Source: Pontiellaceae bacterium B12227 (GTDB taxonomy: Bacteria > Verrucomicrobiota > Kiritimatiellia > Kiritimatiellales > Pontiellaceae). Taken from it: a stretch of 64,000 nucleotides of DNA. The position numbers and the translations under genes are program-made. This document shows positions 53,733 through 61,682 of the stretch, piece after piece. The stretch is taken from assembly GCA_029432775.1 (NCBI GenBank), contig JAROAZ010000021.1, positions 1 through 64,000 of the forward strand. The letters are read 5' to 3'. The notes under the pieces are model-generated. The model worked only from the letters and a program-made list of their open reading frames with translations. It did not search any database and was not told the DNA's origin. Numbering within the stretch: the first letter of the stretch is position 1; each line of letters starts with the position of its first letter.

Positions 53733-54290
53733 ATGAATGCATTATGGGTAGTTGCTGCAGCCGCGCTGGCTGTTCCGGCAATGAGTGTTGCGTATGAAAA
53801 GGCCTTCAAATCAACCGATGCGGGTACGATCGAGATCAAAGAGATTCCGGAACGAACATTGATCGTGGCCCGGCGGGGCGAGAGCTATTTCGAAGAAAAC
53901 AATGCCCTTTTCGGTCAGCTGTTCCGCTACATCAAAGACAACGATGTTTCAATGACCGTGCCTGTTAAAGCAGATATCGACCCCGGAAATATGTATTTCT
54001 ATGTCGGGTCAAAAGATCTGGCCAAAGACCTCCGGGACACCGATTCTGTGAAAGTCGTGGTGGAACCGGTCAGACAAGTGCTCAGCATTGGTGTTCGGGG
54101 CGGATATTCCGAAAACAACTTCAGAAAGGCCCGCGAGAAGCTGTTCGAACAGCTCGATGCTTCCAAAGACTGGAAAGTAACCGGCGAAGCCTATGCCATT
54201 TTCTGGAACGGGCCTTATGTTCCGTCGTTCATGAAAAAGTTTGAAGTACACGTGCCCATTGTACCGGCAGTGGATGATAAGGAAGAATAG
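53733..54290 (+). CDS. SOUL haem-binding family protein
   Basis: 185 residues. The SOUL (HBP1/p22HBP) pattern is visible in TIEIKEIPERTLIVARRGES, then MTVPVKADIDP and KVVVEPVRQVLSIGVRG, with a C-terminal NGPYVPSFMKKFEV. SOUL proteins bind haem in animals and plants; bacterial ones are poorly known. The start follows ACAAGGAGA. The next gene begins 5 bp after the stop. A short N-terminal signal-like segment suggests export. Confidence 0.88.
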   Translation: MNALWVVAAAALAVPAMSVAYEKAFKSTDAGTIEIKEIPERTLIVARRGESYFEENNALFGQLFRYIKDNDVSMTVPVKADIDPGNMYFYVGSKDLAKDLRDTDSVKVVVEPVRQVLSIGVRGGYSENNFRKAREKLFEQLDASKDWKVTGEAYAIFWNGPYVPSFMKKFEVHVPIVPAVDDKEE

Positions 54291-54295
54291 AATAT

Positions 54296-54967
54296 ATGAG
54301 ACTACATTGGCTGCAGCATGTTGAGTTCGAGGGACTCGGCTTCATCGAAGACTGGGCGGTGGAGCAGGGATTCGCGATCACCTGCACACGGCTCTATGAA
54401 AATGATGATTTCCCCGAACTGGACGACTTTGACTGGTTGATCGTCATGGGCGGCCCGATGGGCATCTTTGATTACAACGATTATCCGTGGCTCACTGAAG
54501 AAAAGGAATTCATTGAGTTGGCGATCGACGAGGAAAAAACCGTTCTCGGCATCTGCCTCGGCGCTCAGCTGATGGCTGATGTACTCGGTGCGAAGGTTTA
54601 CCCCGGCCCGCAAAAAGAGATCGGCTGGTTCCCCATCCACCGCTCGGCAGACGCTCCCGCTCTGATTCCGGAAGAGCTTACGGTATTCCATTGGCACGGC
54701 GACACCTTTGAGACTCCCGATAATGCCGTGCCATTAGCAACCAGCAATCCGGGAATCAACCAGGGCTTTGTCTATAACGATCGAGCGGTTGCCCTTCAGT
54801 TTCATATGGAAACCACGCCCGAAAGCATGGCCTCTCTCATTGAAAATTGCGGCCACGAGCTGGTTGATGCGCCCTTCGTCCAGAGCGAAGAAGAGCTGAA
54901 AGCCGGACTTCCAAACATTGGAACCGTGAATGCCGCGATGAAACAGCTGCTCGATGCATTGATCTGA
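54296..54967 (+). CDS. Class I glutamine amidotransferase domain protein
   Basis: 223 residues. The nucleophile Cys is in LGICLGAQLMA (near 85), with His and Glu in VALQFHMETTPESM (near 172-176). It matches stand-alone GATase1 proteins, similar to GMP synthase glutaminase domains or gamma-glutamyl-polyamine hydrolases. The amidotransferase partner is not identified. Co-directional with the SOUL gene, 5 bp apart. A perfect dispersed palindrome lies near the 3' end. Confidence 0.88.
   Translation: MRLHWLQHVEFEGLGFIEDWAVEQGFAITCTRLYENDDFPELDDFDWLIVMGGPMGIFDYNDYPWLTEEKEFIELAIDEEKTVLGICLGAQLMADVLGAKVYPGPQKEIGWFPIHRSADAPALIPEELTVFHWHGDTFETPDNAVPLATSNPGINQGFVYNDRAVALQFHMETTPESMASLIENCGHELVDAPFVQSEEELKAGLPNIGTVNAAMKQLLDALI
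54909..54923. repeat. Dispersed palindrome TTCCAA-ACA-TTGGAA
   Basis: Perfect copy in the amidotransferase gene, read as PNIGT (third frame). Confidence 0.9.
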
Positions 54968-55055
54968 TTCCGGCGTCCACAATCAGCCGCCCTGCTCCGT
55001 CTCACTAGTACCAGTGATACTGACAAATAGTAATTGGGGACGGGGACGGTTGAAC

Positions 55056-57344
55056 ATGACGTGGAAAAAAACATTTGCACTCCTTATGGCGGTGTGCGCG
55101 GCCGGAATCTCGCAAAACGGGTATTCGGCAGATACGGTTCTCAGCACAACGTTACCGACCGGTCTTCAGCCGCAGGCGGCCGAATTGCTACTGAATGCCG
55201 GCATTAAAGAAGTGGCATTCATTAAACGCTTCACCCTCAATGCCAATCATGTCTACACCGAATATGTAAACAGCAAATGGCTGCCCGGAGGAAACCTCTG
55301 CATCCTGAATCTGGAAACAGGTCTGGTGCGCGATCTGGTTCCCGAATTAAACAACGGCGTATTCAACCGGTTCGATATTTCGTTCGATGCGCAGAAAGTG
55401 GTGTTCGACTACAAGAACAGCAACGACAAGGGATACCGCATCTTTGAAGTCAATATCGACGGAACCGGCTTACGGCAATTAACCTTTCCTGAACCCGACG
55501 AACAGGAACTCATCGCCAAATACGGAAGCAAGCGCTATCACCACGGCACCGACGATCTGCACCCCTGCTACCTGCCGGATGGCGGCATTGTCTTTGCAAC
55601 CACGCGCTGTCAGTATTCCATACTCTGCAACTCCTCCGACGTTTTCACCACGAAGATCCTCTACCGGATGGATGGCGACGGAAACAACATGCGGCCGCTG
55701 AGTAACAGTGCGGTGAGCGAAGCTTCACCGGTGGTAATGCCGGATGGCCGAATCCTCTACCACCGATGGGAATATGTGGATAAGGCCGCCGGAAACCTGA
55801 AGTGCCTATGGGCCATGAAGCCCGACGGTTCTGCTTCTGTGGAGGTCTACGGAAACACGATTACGCATCCCGAAACCATGATTTACCCCCGCCCCGTCCC
55901 GGGTGCTCCCAACAAAATCTGTATGCTCGGGGCCACTCATTGGGGGCCGAATAATGCGCTGGGCACCGTCATTGTCGTGGATACCGCGAAAAATATCCGC
56001 TCCACCGATGCCATGGAGTTCATCACCAAAGATGTCAACGCCCTGGGCCATGCCGGGTTCTATTTCAAAGATGAAAATGACCAATGGAAAGTGGACAAGA
56101 CGGGCCTTCCCGGCCGCCTGTTCAAAGACCCGTTCCCCGTCTCGGAAAACCTGTTCATTGTTTCGCATAAACCTAAAGGGCTTCGCTGGGATGATCCCGT
56201 TGGCTACGATCTCACGCTGCTCGATGAAAACGGAGCGGGAACCGTCCTCTACCGCGATTCCGAAATCTCCTGCTGGCACCCCTTTCCGCTGGTATCGCGC
56301 CAAAAGCCCCCCGTACTGGGCGGCGACCTTGAGCTGGAGAAAGACACAGCCACCTGCGTGGTCACCGATGTCTATGAGGGCATGAATGGTGTTGAGTCGG
56401 AGACCATCCGGTTCCTACGTATCATAGAACAGGTTCCCCGCCCGTGGGCAGCGCGAAATACCTGGTTCAAAAAGGACCGCGACGGCATGGCGCACACAGC
56501 GCTGGGATACGGAATTCTCGGGCTGAAAGTACAGCACGGTATTGTTCCGGTTGAGACCGATGGATCCGCCAGCTTCACCGTTCCCGCAAACCGGAACATC
56601 TATTTCCAGGCCTTGGATAAAAATCTGATGGCCGTCCAGACCGAACGCACCTATGTGAATTATATGCCCGGCGAAACCCGTAGTTGCGTCGGCTGTCATG
56701 AAATGCCCAACAGCGCCCCGGTGAGCCGGGGCATGCCCCTCGCCCTTGGCAGGCCGCCTTCGACACCGGCCGCACAACCGGGCGAAACCTCTGCTCAGAA
56801 GGTGTTCGACTATGCCCGCCAGATCCAGCCGATCTGGGATGAGCATTGCATCGAATGTCATGGCATAACGGATCCGAAAGGCGGACTGAACCTAACGGGC
56901 GCCCCGGAGGGCATTTACAGCGTTTCCTACAATAATCTTCTGAAACGACCGAAAGGAAAAAGTAATCTGATCGGGAACAACAAGCTCCTGAACGAAAATG
57001 CCGGATCGGCCAATATTGAATACCTGCCGCCCTATTCCACCGGTTCAACCACCAGTCTGCTGTTGGCCATCCACGCAAGGGGCCGGTTTGAACCCCGCGA
57101 CCCTCAAGTGGCCGCACTGGCCCGGAAGCACGCCATGTGGCATAGAAACGTTGTGCTTTCGGATGACGAGTTCTATCGCATTGCCAACTGGATCGATGCC
57201 AAATGTCAGTTTCACCCCTCTTATTGGGGTCGTAAAAATGCTGAGTTTTCGGAACACCCCAATTTCCGGCCCGAAGTAACTTTCGCCGAAGCCACCAGTC
57301 GGAGTATCCCGGCAAAAATTGCGGCGAACGAAACATCAGAATAG
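55056..57344 (+). CDS. Hydrazine-synthase-alpha-like secreted protein with two haem c sites
   Basis: 762 residues from the ATG at 55056; an earlier in-frame start at 55014 would precede the signal peptide. After the signal peptide comes a beta-propeller-like region (VFDYKNSNDKGYRIFEVNID, DDLHPCYLPDGGIVFATTR, ASPVVMPDGRILYHRWEY) and a C-terminal cytochrome-like part with CVGCH (about 546) and CIECH (about 606). This is the layout of HzsA-related proteins of PVC bacteria. True hydrazine synthase makes hydrazine in anammox; no hzsB/C or anammox gene is nearby, so another redox or binding role is more likely. Confidence 0.82.
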   Translation: MTWKKTFALLMAVCAAGISQNGYSADTVLSTTLPTGLQPQAAELLLNAGIKEVAFIKRFTLNANHVYTEYVNSKWLPGGNLCILNLETGLVRDLVPELNNGVFNRFDISFDAQKVVFDYKNSNDKGYRIFEVNIDGTGLRQLTFPEPDEQELIAKYGSKRYHHGTDDLHPCYLPDGGIVFATTRCQYSILCNSSDVFTTKILYRMDGDGNNMRPLSNSAVSEASPVVMPDGRILYHRWEYVDKAAGNLKCLWAMKPDGSASVEVYGNTITHPETMIYPRPVPGAPNKICMLGATHWGPNNALGTVIVVDTAKNIRSTDAMEFITKDVNALGHAGFYFKDENDQWKVDKTGLPGRLFKDPFPVSENLFIVSHKPKGLRWDDPVGYDLTLLDENGAGTVLYRDSEISCWHPFPLVSRQKPPVLGGDLELEKDTATCVVTDVYEGMNGVESETIRFLRIIEQVPRPWAARNTWFKKDRDGMAHTALGYGILGLKVQHGIVPVETDGSASFTVPANRNIYFQALDKNLMAVQTERTYVNYMPGETRSCVGCHEMPNSAPVSRGMPLALGRPPSTPAAQPGETSAQKVFDYARQIQPIWDEHCIECHGITDPKGGLNLTGAPEGIYSVSYNNLLKRPKGKSNLIGNNKLLNENAGSANIEYLPPYSTGSTTSLLLAIHARGRFEPRDPQVAALARKHAMWHRNVVLSDDEFYRIANWIDAKCQFHPSYWGRKNAEFSEHPNFRPEVTFAEATSRSIPAKIAANETSE

Positions 57345-57385
57345 TCCGCCAATGCTCCGTCATCGCAGCCCGATGTAAAGCCCGC

Positions 57386-57449
57386 TCAACCGCTGCGGCA
57401 ACAGAGTGCCGCCCTCCAATCCCACCCATCTGGAGGGCGGATCTCCGCC
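57386..57449. repeat. Partial copy of the intergenic hairpin repeat
   Basis: Contains CGGCAACAGAGTGCCG followed by CCCTCC and GGAGGG in the same order as the repeats at 61.5 and 63.5 kb, in the gap before the Nramp-like gene. Confidence 0.7.
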
Positions 57450-57526
57450 ATCCCCCAGATCATCCTTGACGCTTTGCGGCGCTCATGTCATATATGTCAT
57501 CTTTATTAACTAATTAAGGGAATGCC

Positions 57527-59230
57527 ATGGAAGAGTCGTCTGTAGAAAGCAACCGGGAGTTAATCAACAACGCCCGCAAAGAAGGTAAAGGCGCCATGCT
57601 GAAGGCCTTTGTAAAGCTGTCGGGCCCCGGCTGGCTGCAAAGCGCCATTACTCTCGGCGGAGGATCATTGGCCAATGCGCTGTATCTCGGCGTTCTGGGA
57701 GGCCTTGCTTTCCTCTGGCTCCAGCCCATCGCCATGATTCTGGGCGTGGTCATGCTGAGCGCCATCGGCTATGTGACCCTCTCCACCGGCGAAAAACCCT
57801 TTGCCGCCATTAAAAACCACGTAAACCCCGTGCTCGCCTGGGGCTGGATCATCGCCACACTGCTGGCAAACTGCGTGTGGTCCATGCCGCAATTCAACCT
57901 GGCCACCGCCGCCATTCGCCAAAACCTCATGCCCGGCACATTCGGCGAAGGGGCCATGTCGGCAGGAGCATCGCAGACCATTATCTGCCTGGTCATTGCC
58001 GCCATCGCCGTCACCTTTATCTGGTCCTACGATAGTGGCAGCAAAGGCGTTAAAATCTTTGACTGGATGCTCAAAGCCGTGGTCGGCATGGTGGTTATCT
58101 CCTTCTTCGGAGTCGTGGTTAAAATGGCCGGCACCGGAGACGGCCTCCCCTGGAAGCAGATCTTTTCCGGCTTTGTGCCCAACCTTTCGCTGCTCTCCCA
58201 GCCGGCCGCCTCTTTCGATGGCGAGCTCGCGGCCGTGGCCGCAAATATGCGCGATTTCTGGACCGGCCTGATCGTTGCCCAGCAGCGCGACGTGATGATC
58301 GGAGCCGCCGCCTCGGCCGTCGGCATCAACATGACCTTCCTGCTGCCCTACTCCATGCTGAAGCGCGGCTGGGACAAAGATTTCCGCGGCATGGCCATCT
58401 TCGACCTCAGCACCGGCCTTTTCATCCCCTTCCTGCTGGTCACCAGCTGCATCGTGATTGTGGCCTCCACCCAGTTCCATGTAAAACCGGCTCCCGGCCT
58501 GCTTGGAGAAAAGGATGCGAACGGACAGGTGATCCAACCGGCCGGCGGCCTGCTGACCCAATACAAAGGGCTGGCCACCAAACGCCTCGCACAGGAACAT
58601 GGAGCGGAAGCAATTTCCGCCCTCTCCGCAGACAAGCTCGATGAAATGATTGCAGCGCTGCCCCTGGCAGACCGCCGTATGTCCGCCATGCTTGTTAAGC
58701 GCGATGCCGGCCAGCTGGCGCAGAGCCTCGCACCGCTCACGGGAAAAACCGTGGCCAACGCCATCTTTGGATTCGGAGTCGCCGGCATGGCCGTCTCGAC
58801 CATCATCGTGCTCATGCTCATCAACGGCTTTGTGATCTGCGAAATCGCCAACAAACCCATGCATGGCCTCACCTACAAGCTCGGCGCCATGATGCCCTTG
58901 ATCGGCATCATCGGACCGTTTGTCTGGGGACAGGCCAAGGCGCGGTTCTGGCTCGCGGTACCGACCTCCGTCTTCGGCATGGTGCTGTTGCCTATCGCCT
59001 ATTTCTCGTTCTTCCTGCTTATGAACTCCAAGAGTTTACTTGGGAATAACATGCCGACCGGCGGAAAGCGTATTGCCTGGAATACTGCCATGCTCGTTGC
59101 GGCCGGCCTGGCATCGTTCGGCAGTTTCTACGCCCTGTGGGCAAAACTTCAATGGACCGGCATCTGGATTCTCGTCGGCTTCATTACCCTCGCGGTCGTG
59201 GTTCATTTCACCCGGAAGAAAACGGCCTAG
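57527..59230 (+). CDS. Nramp-like membrane transporter
   Basis: 567 residues with about eleven membrane helices. The N-terminus GPGWLQSAITLGGGSLANAL aligns with Nramp transporters (GPGWL......DPGNI), but the metal-binding DPGN is replaced by GGGS. The Nramp TM6 metal-site motif is not obvious either. An extra loop of about 85 residues (about 325-410) lies between two helices. It may move something other than divalent metal, and the two Gfo/Idh dehydrogenases downstream suggest a sugar- or polyol-linked process; this is inference. The start follows TTAAGGGAA. Confidence 0.75.
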   Translation: MEESSVESNRELINNARKEGKGAMLKAFVKLSGPGWLQSAITLGGGSLANALYLGVLGGLAFLWLQPIAMILGVVMLSAIGYVTLSTGEKPFAAIKNHVNPVLAWGWIIATLLANCVWSMPQFNLATAAIRQNLMPGTFGEGAMSAGASQTIICLVIAAIAVTFIWSYDSGSKGVKIFDWMLKAVVGMVVISFFGVVVKMAGTGDGLPWKQIFSGFVPNLSLLSQPAASFDGELAAVAANMRDFWTGLIVAQQRDVMIGAAASAVGINMTFLLPYSMLKRGWDKDFRGMAIFDLSTGLFIPFLLVTSCIVIVASTQFHVKPAPGLLGEKDANGQVIQPAGGLLTQYKGLATKRLAQEHGAEAISALSADKLDEMIAALPLADRRMSAMLVKRDAGQLAQSLAPLTGKTVANAIFGFGVAGMAVSTIIVLMLINGFVICEIANKPMHGLTYKLGAMMPLIGIIGPFVWGQAKARFWLAVPTSVFGMVLLPIAYFSFFLLMNSKSLLGNNMPTGGKRIAWNTAMLVAAGLASFGSFYALWAKLQWTGIWILVGFITLAVVVHFTRKKTA

Positions 59231-59249
59231 CGCCAAACAGGAACAAGCT

Positions 59250-60395
59250 ATGAAATTCGGAATCATCGGACTCGGCAACATCGGCCGGGTACACGCAAAA
59301 AACATTCAGGACGGGCTCATTCAGGATGCGGAACTGGTGGCCGTGGCCAACCAGCCGCTCGAGTCCATGGACGATTTTAAAGAACTGGGAATCGCCTGCT
59401 TCGGCGATGCCTCCGAGCTGATTGCATCCGGACTTTGCGATGCCGTGATTGTGGCGCTGCCGACGCACCTGCATTCCCCGATCGGCATCCAGGCATTGGA
59501 AGCCGGGTTGCACCTGATTATGGAAAAACCGCTCGCCTGCCATAAAGCCGAGGGCGAACGTATTCTGGCGGCAAAGCAGCGCGACGATCAGATTGCATCG
59601 CTCATGATGAACCAGCGCACCCATCCCTGCTATGTAAAGATCAAGCAGTGGATAGACGAAGGGGCCCTGGGCGAATTCCAGCGTGTATCCTGGACGATGA
59701 CCAACTGGTTCCGCTCGGAAATCTACTATCAGTCCAGCCCGTGGCGCGCCACCTGGAAAGGCGAAGGTGGCGGTGTGCTGATGAATCAGTGCCCGCACAA
59801 CATTGATGTGCTCCAGTGGCTGGTCGGCATGCCGGTCAAGGTCCGCGCACAGTGCTCCTTCGGCAAATACCACGACATCGAAGTGGAAGACGAAGTGAAC
59901 GCCTATTTTGAATTCGCCAACGGCGCAACCGGCCAGTTTTCCGCCAGCACCGGCGAATGCCCCGGCTCAAACCGGCTCGAAATTGTCGGCGATCTCGGGA
60001 CCATCATTACGGACGGGAATGAAGTGAAGCTGATCCGCACCAGCGAATCCGTTTCCGCCTTCAGCAAATCGACCGATGAAATGTTCGGCACCCCGGAAAC
60101 CACAGAGGAAGTGTTCCAACCATTGGAAACCATCAACCAGCACGCCGCGATTCTGAACAACGTGGTTCAGGCCGCGCTCGGCAAAGCCGAACTGATTGCC
60201 CCGGCCGACGACGGGCTCAACTCGCTCGAGCTGGCCGGCGCCATGATTTATTCCACCTGGATCAACGACGAAGTCACCCTGCCGCTCGACAGCGCCGCCT
60301 ATGAAAAAGTGATCCAGGAAAAGATCGCGGCCTCTAAACCGCGCGAGGTCGTGAAAACAACCGCTAAAGTAGATATGTCCAAGTCGTATCGATAA
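59250..60395 (+). CDS. Gfo/Idh/MocA family oxidoreductase
   Basis: 381 residues from the ATG at 59250; the frame is open further upstream but overlaps the transporter gene. N-terminal NAD-binding fold MKFGIIGLGNIGRVHAKN (GxGxxG), the conserved EKPLAC (Lys of the active site, near 93) and MNQCPHNIDVLQWLVG (His/Asp pair). Family members oxidise or epimerise sugars, inositols and related compounds. Follows the Nramp-like gene by 19 bp. Confidence 0.9.
   Translation: MKFGIIGLGNIGRVHAKNIQDGLIQDAELVAVANQPLESMDDFKELGIACFGDASELIASGLCDAVIVALPTHLHSPIGIQALEAGLHLIMEKPLACHKAEGERILAAKQRDDQIASLMMNQRTHPCYVKIKQWIDEGALGEFQRVSWTMTNWFRSEIYYQSSPWRATWKGEGGGVLMNQCPHNIDVLQWLVGMPVKVRAQCSFGKYHDIEVEDEVNAYFEFANGATGQFSASTGECPGSNRLEIVGDLGTIITDGNEVKLIRTSESVSAFSKSTDEMFGTPETTEEVFQPLETINQHAAILNNVVQAALGKAELIAPADDGLNSLELAGAMIYSTWINDEVTLPLDSAAYEKVIQEKIAASKPREVVKTTAKVDMSKSYR
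60114..60128. repeat. Dispersed palindrome TTCCAA-CCA-TTGGAA
   Basis: Perfect copy in the Gfo/Idh gene, read as FQPLE (first frame). Confidence 0.9.
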
Positions 60396-60405
60396 AATAA
60401 AACAG

Positions 60406-60481
60406 GACCTCGCAGAGGCGCAGAGAGCGCAGAGGTTTAATAATATATTACCTCTCAGCGGCCTCAGCGGCTCTGCGAGGA
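60406..60481. repeat. Long imperfect inverted repeat between two dehydrogenase genes
   Basis: Left arm ACCTCGCAGAGGCGCAGAG.. and right arm ..CAGCGGCTCTGCGAGG surround an AT-rich centre (TTTAATAATATATTA). GCAGAG is repeated several times in the left arm and CAGCGGC in the right. From memory, GCAGAG-rich elements of this kind are dispersed in several bacterial phyla. The element spans nearly the whole intergenic gap. Confidence 0.8.
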
Positions 60482-60500
60482 ATAAAAATCAGGTTTAAAA

Positions 60501-61583
60501 ATGAGTAAACACCAGATTGCAAGTGGCGCAACCTATGCCCCGACCGCCGAAGCGGAGAAAGTCGTTGAACCCGGAGAATTTAACTTTGCGGCGGCCTTCC
60601 TCGACCACGGACATATCTACGGCCAGACCAACGGGCTCATCGATGCGGGAGGCACCCTGAACTGGGTTTATGATCCCGATCCGGAAAAGGTTTCCGTCTT
60701 TGTTGAAAAATATCCGGACGTTCAGGTGGCGTCTTCATATGACCAGATTCTGAACGATGAATCGGTCCAAATGGTTACGGCCGCGGCCATACCGAACAAA
60801 CGCGCGGCCATCGGATTTGACTGCCTGAGATCCGGCAAGGATTACTTTACCGACAAATCGCCCTTCACCACGATGGAGCAACTGGAAACCGCACGCGCAC
60901 TCGTGGCCGAGACCGGTAAAAAATACATGGTATACTACAGCGAACGCCTGCACAACGAAGGCGGCATGGCGGCCGGAAAACTGATTGCCGAAGGTGCGGT
61001 AGGCCGCGTTTTACAGGTCATTAACATCGCGCCACACCGCTTAGCCAAAGCCACCCGTCCGGACTGGTTTTTTGATAAGGAGCAATACGGCGGCATCCTG
61101 ACCGATATCGGGTCGCATCAGTTTGAGCAGTTCCTCTCCTACACCGGAGCGCAGGATGCAACAATTAACTTTGCGCGCGTTGAAAACTTCAACAATCCGG
61201 ACAAGCCCGGCCTGGAAGATTTCGGCGAAGCTTCGCTGACGGCCGACAACGGCGCCTCGTTCTACTGCCGCCTCGACTGGTTCACGCCGGACGGCTCCGC
61301 CAGCTGGGGCGACGGCCGCACCTTTGTGGTCGGCACCGAAGGCACCATGGAAGTGCGGAAATATATGGACGTAGCGCGCGAAGCTCCGGCCAGCAAGATC
61401 TTTCTGGTGAACGGAACGGAAGAGCAGGAAATCCAATGTCTGGAAAATACCGGCTTCCCCTTCTTCGGCGACCTGATCCTCGACAGCCTTAACCGCACCG
61501 AAAACGCCATGACCCAGGCCCACGCCTTCAAAGCTGCTGAGCTATCTCTGCAAGCGCAGGCGATGGCCGACAGTTCCTCTTAA
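60501..61583 (+). CDS. Gfo/Idh/MocA family oxidoreductase
   Basis: 360 residues. A dinucleotide-binding N-domain (FNFAAAFLDHGHIYGQTNGL, less canonical than in the neighbour), TDKSPFTTMEQLETARALVA at the EKP position (here DKSP) and GGILTDIGSHQFEQFLSYTG as the C-terminal catalytic segment. The last fifteen codons and stop (SLQAQAMADSSS) match a repeat that recurs at 63.6-63.8 kb, so the end of the gene coincides with a repeat unit. Confidence 0.85.
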   Translation: MSKHQIASGATYAPTAEAEKVVEPGEFNFAAAFLDHGHIYGQTNGLIDAGGTLNWVYDPDPEKVSVFVEKYPDVQVASSYDQILNDESVQMVTAAAIPNKRAAIGFDCLRSGKDYFTDKSPFTTMEQLETARALVAETGKKYMVYYSERLHNEGGMAAGKLIAEGAVGRVLQVINIAPHRLAKATRPDWFFDKEQYGGILTDIGSHQFEQFLSYTGAQDATINFARVENFNNPDKPGLEDFGEASLTADNGASFYCRLDWFTPDGSASWGDGRTFVVGTEGTMEVRKYMDVAREAPASKIFLVNGTEEQEIQCLENTGFPFFGDLILDSLNRTENAMTQAHAFKAAELSLQAQAMADSSS

Positions 61584-61660
61584 CCACGGCGGCAACGAAG
61601 TGCCGCCCTCCATCAATATGCATCTGGAGGGCGATGCTTTGTCATCGCCGCCGAGATTTC
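61538..61660. repeat. Hairpin repeat unit overlapping the dehydrogenase 3' end
   Basis: About 120 bp, beginning in the last codons of the dehydrogenase and running past its stop. It includes GGCGGCAACGAAGTGCCGCC, CCCTCC..GGAGGG and CGATGCTTTGTCATCG, three stem-loops in a row. It matches the tandem units at 63.5-63.8 kb. Confidence 0.8.
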
Positions 61661-61682
61661 ATTGAATACTCAGCGTAGAGTT

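Noticed and set aside
55018..55050. G-rich stretch (GGGGACGGGGACGG) before the HzsA-like gene as an insertion-sequence end
   Set aside because: No transposase, no inverted partner or target duplication; left as unexplained.
57665..58864. 399-codon antisense frame in the Nramp-like gene
   Set aside because: His/Gly-rich shadow of hydrophobic codons; no independent support.
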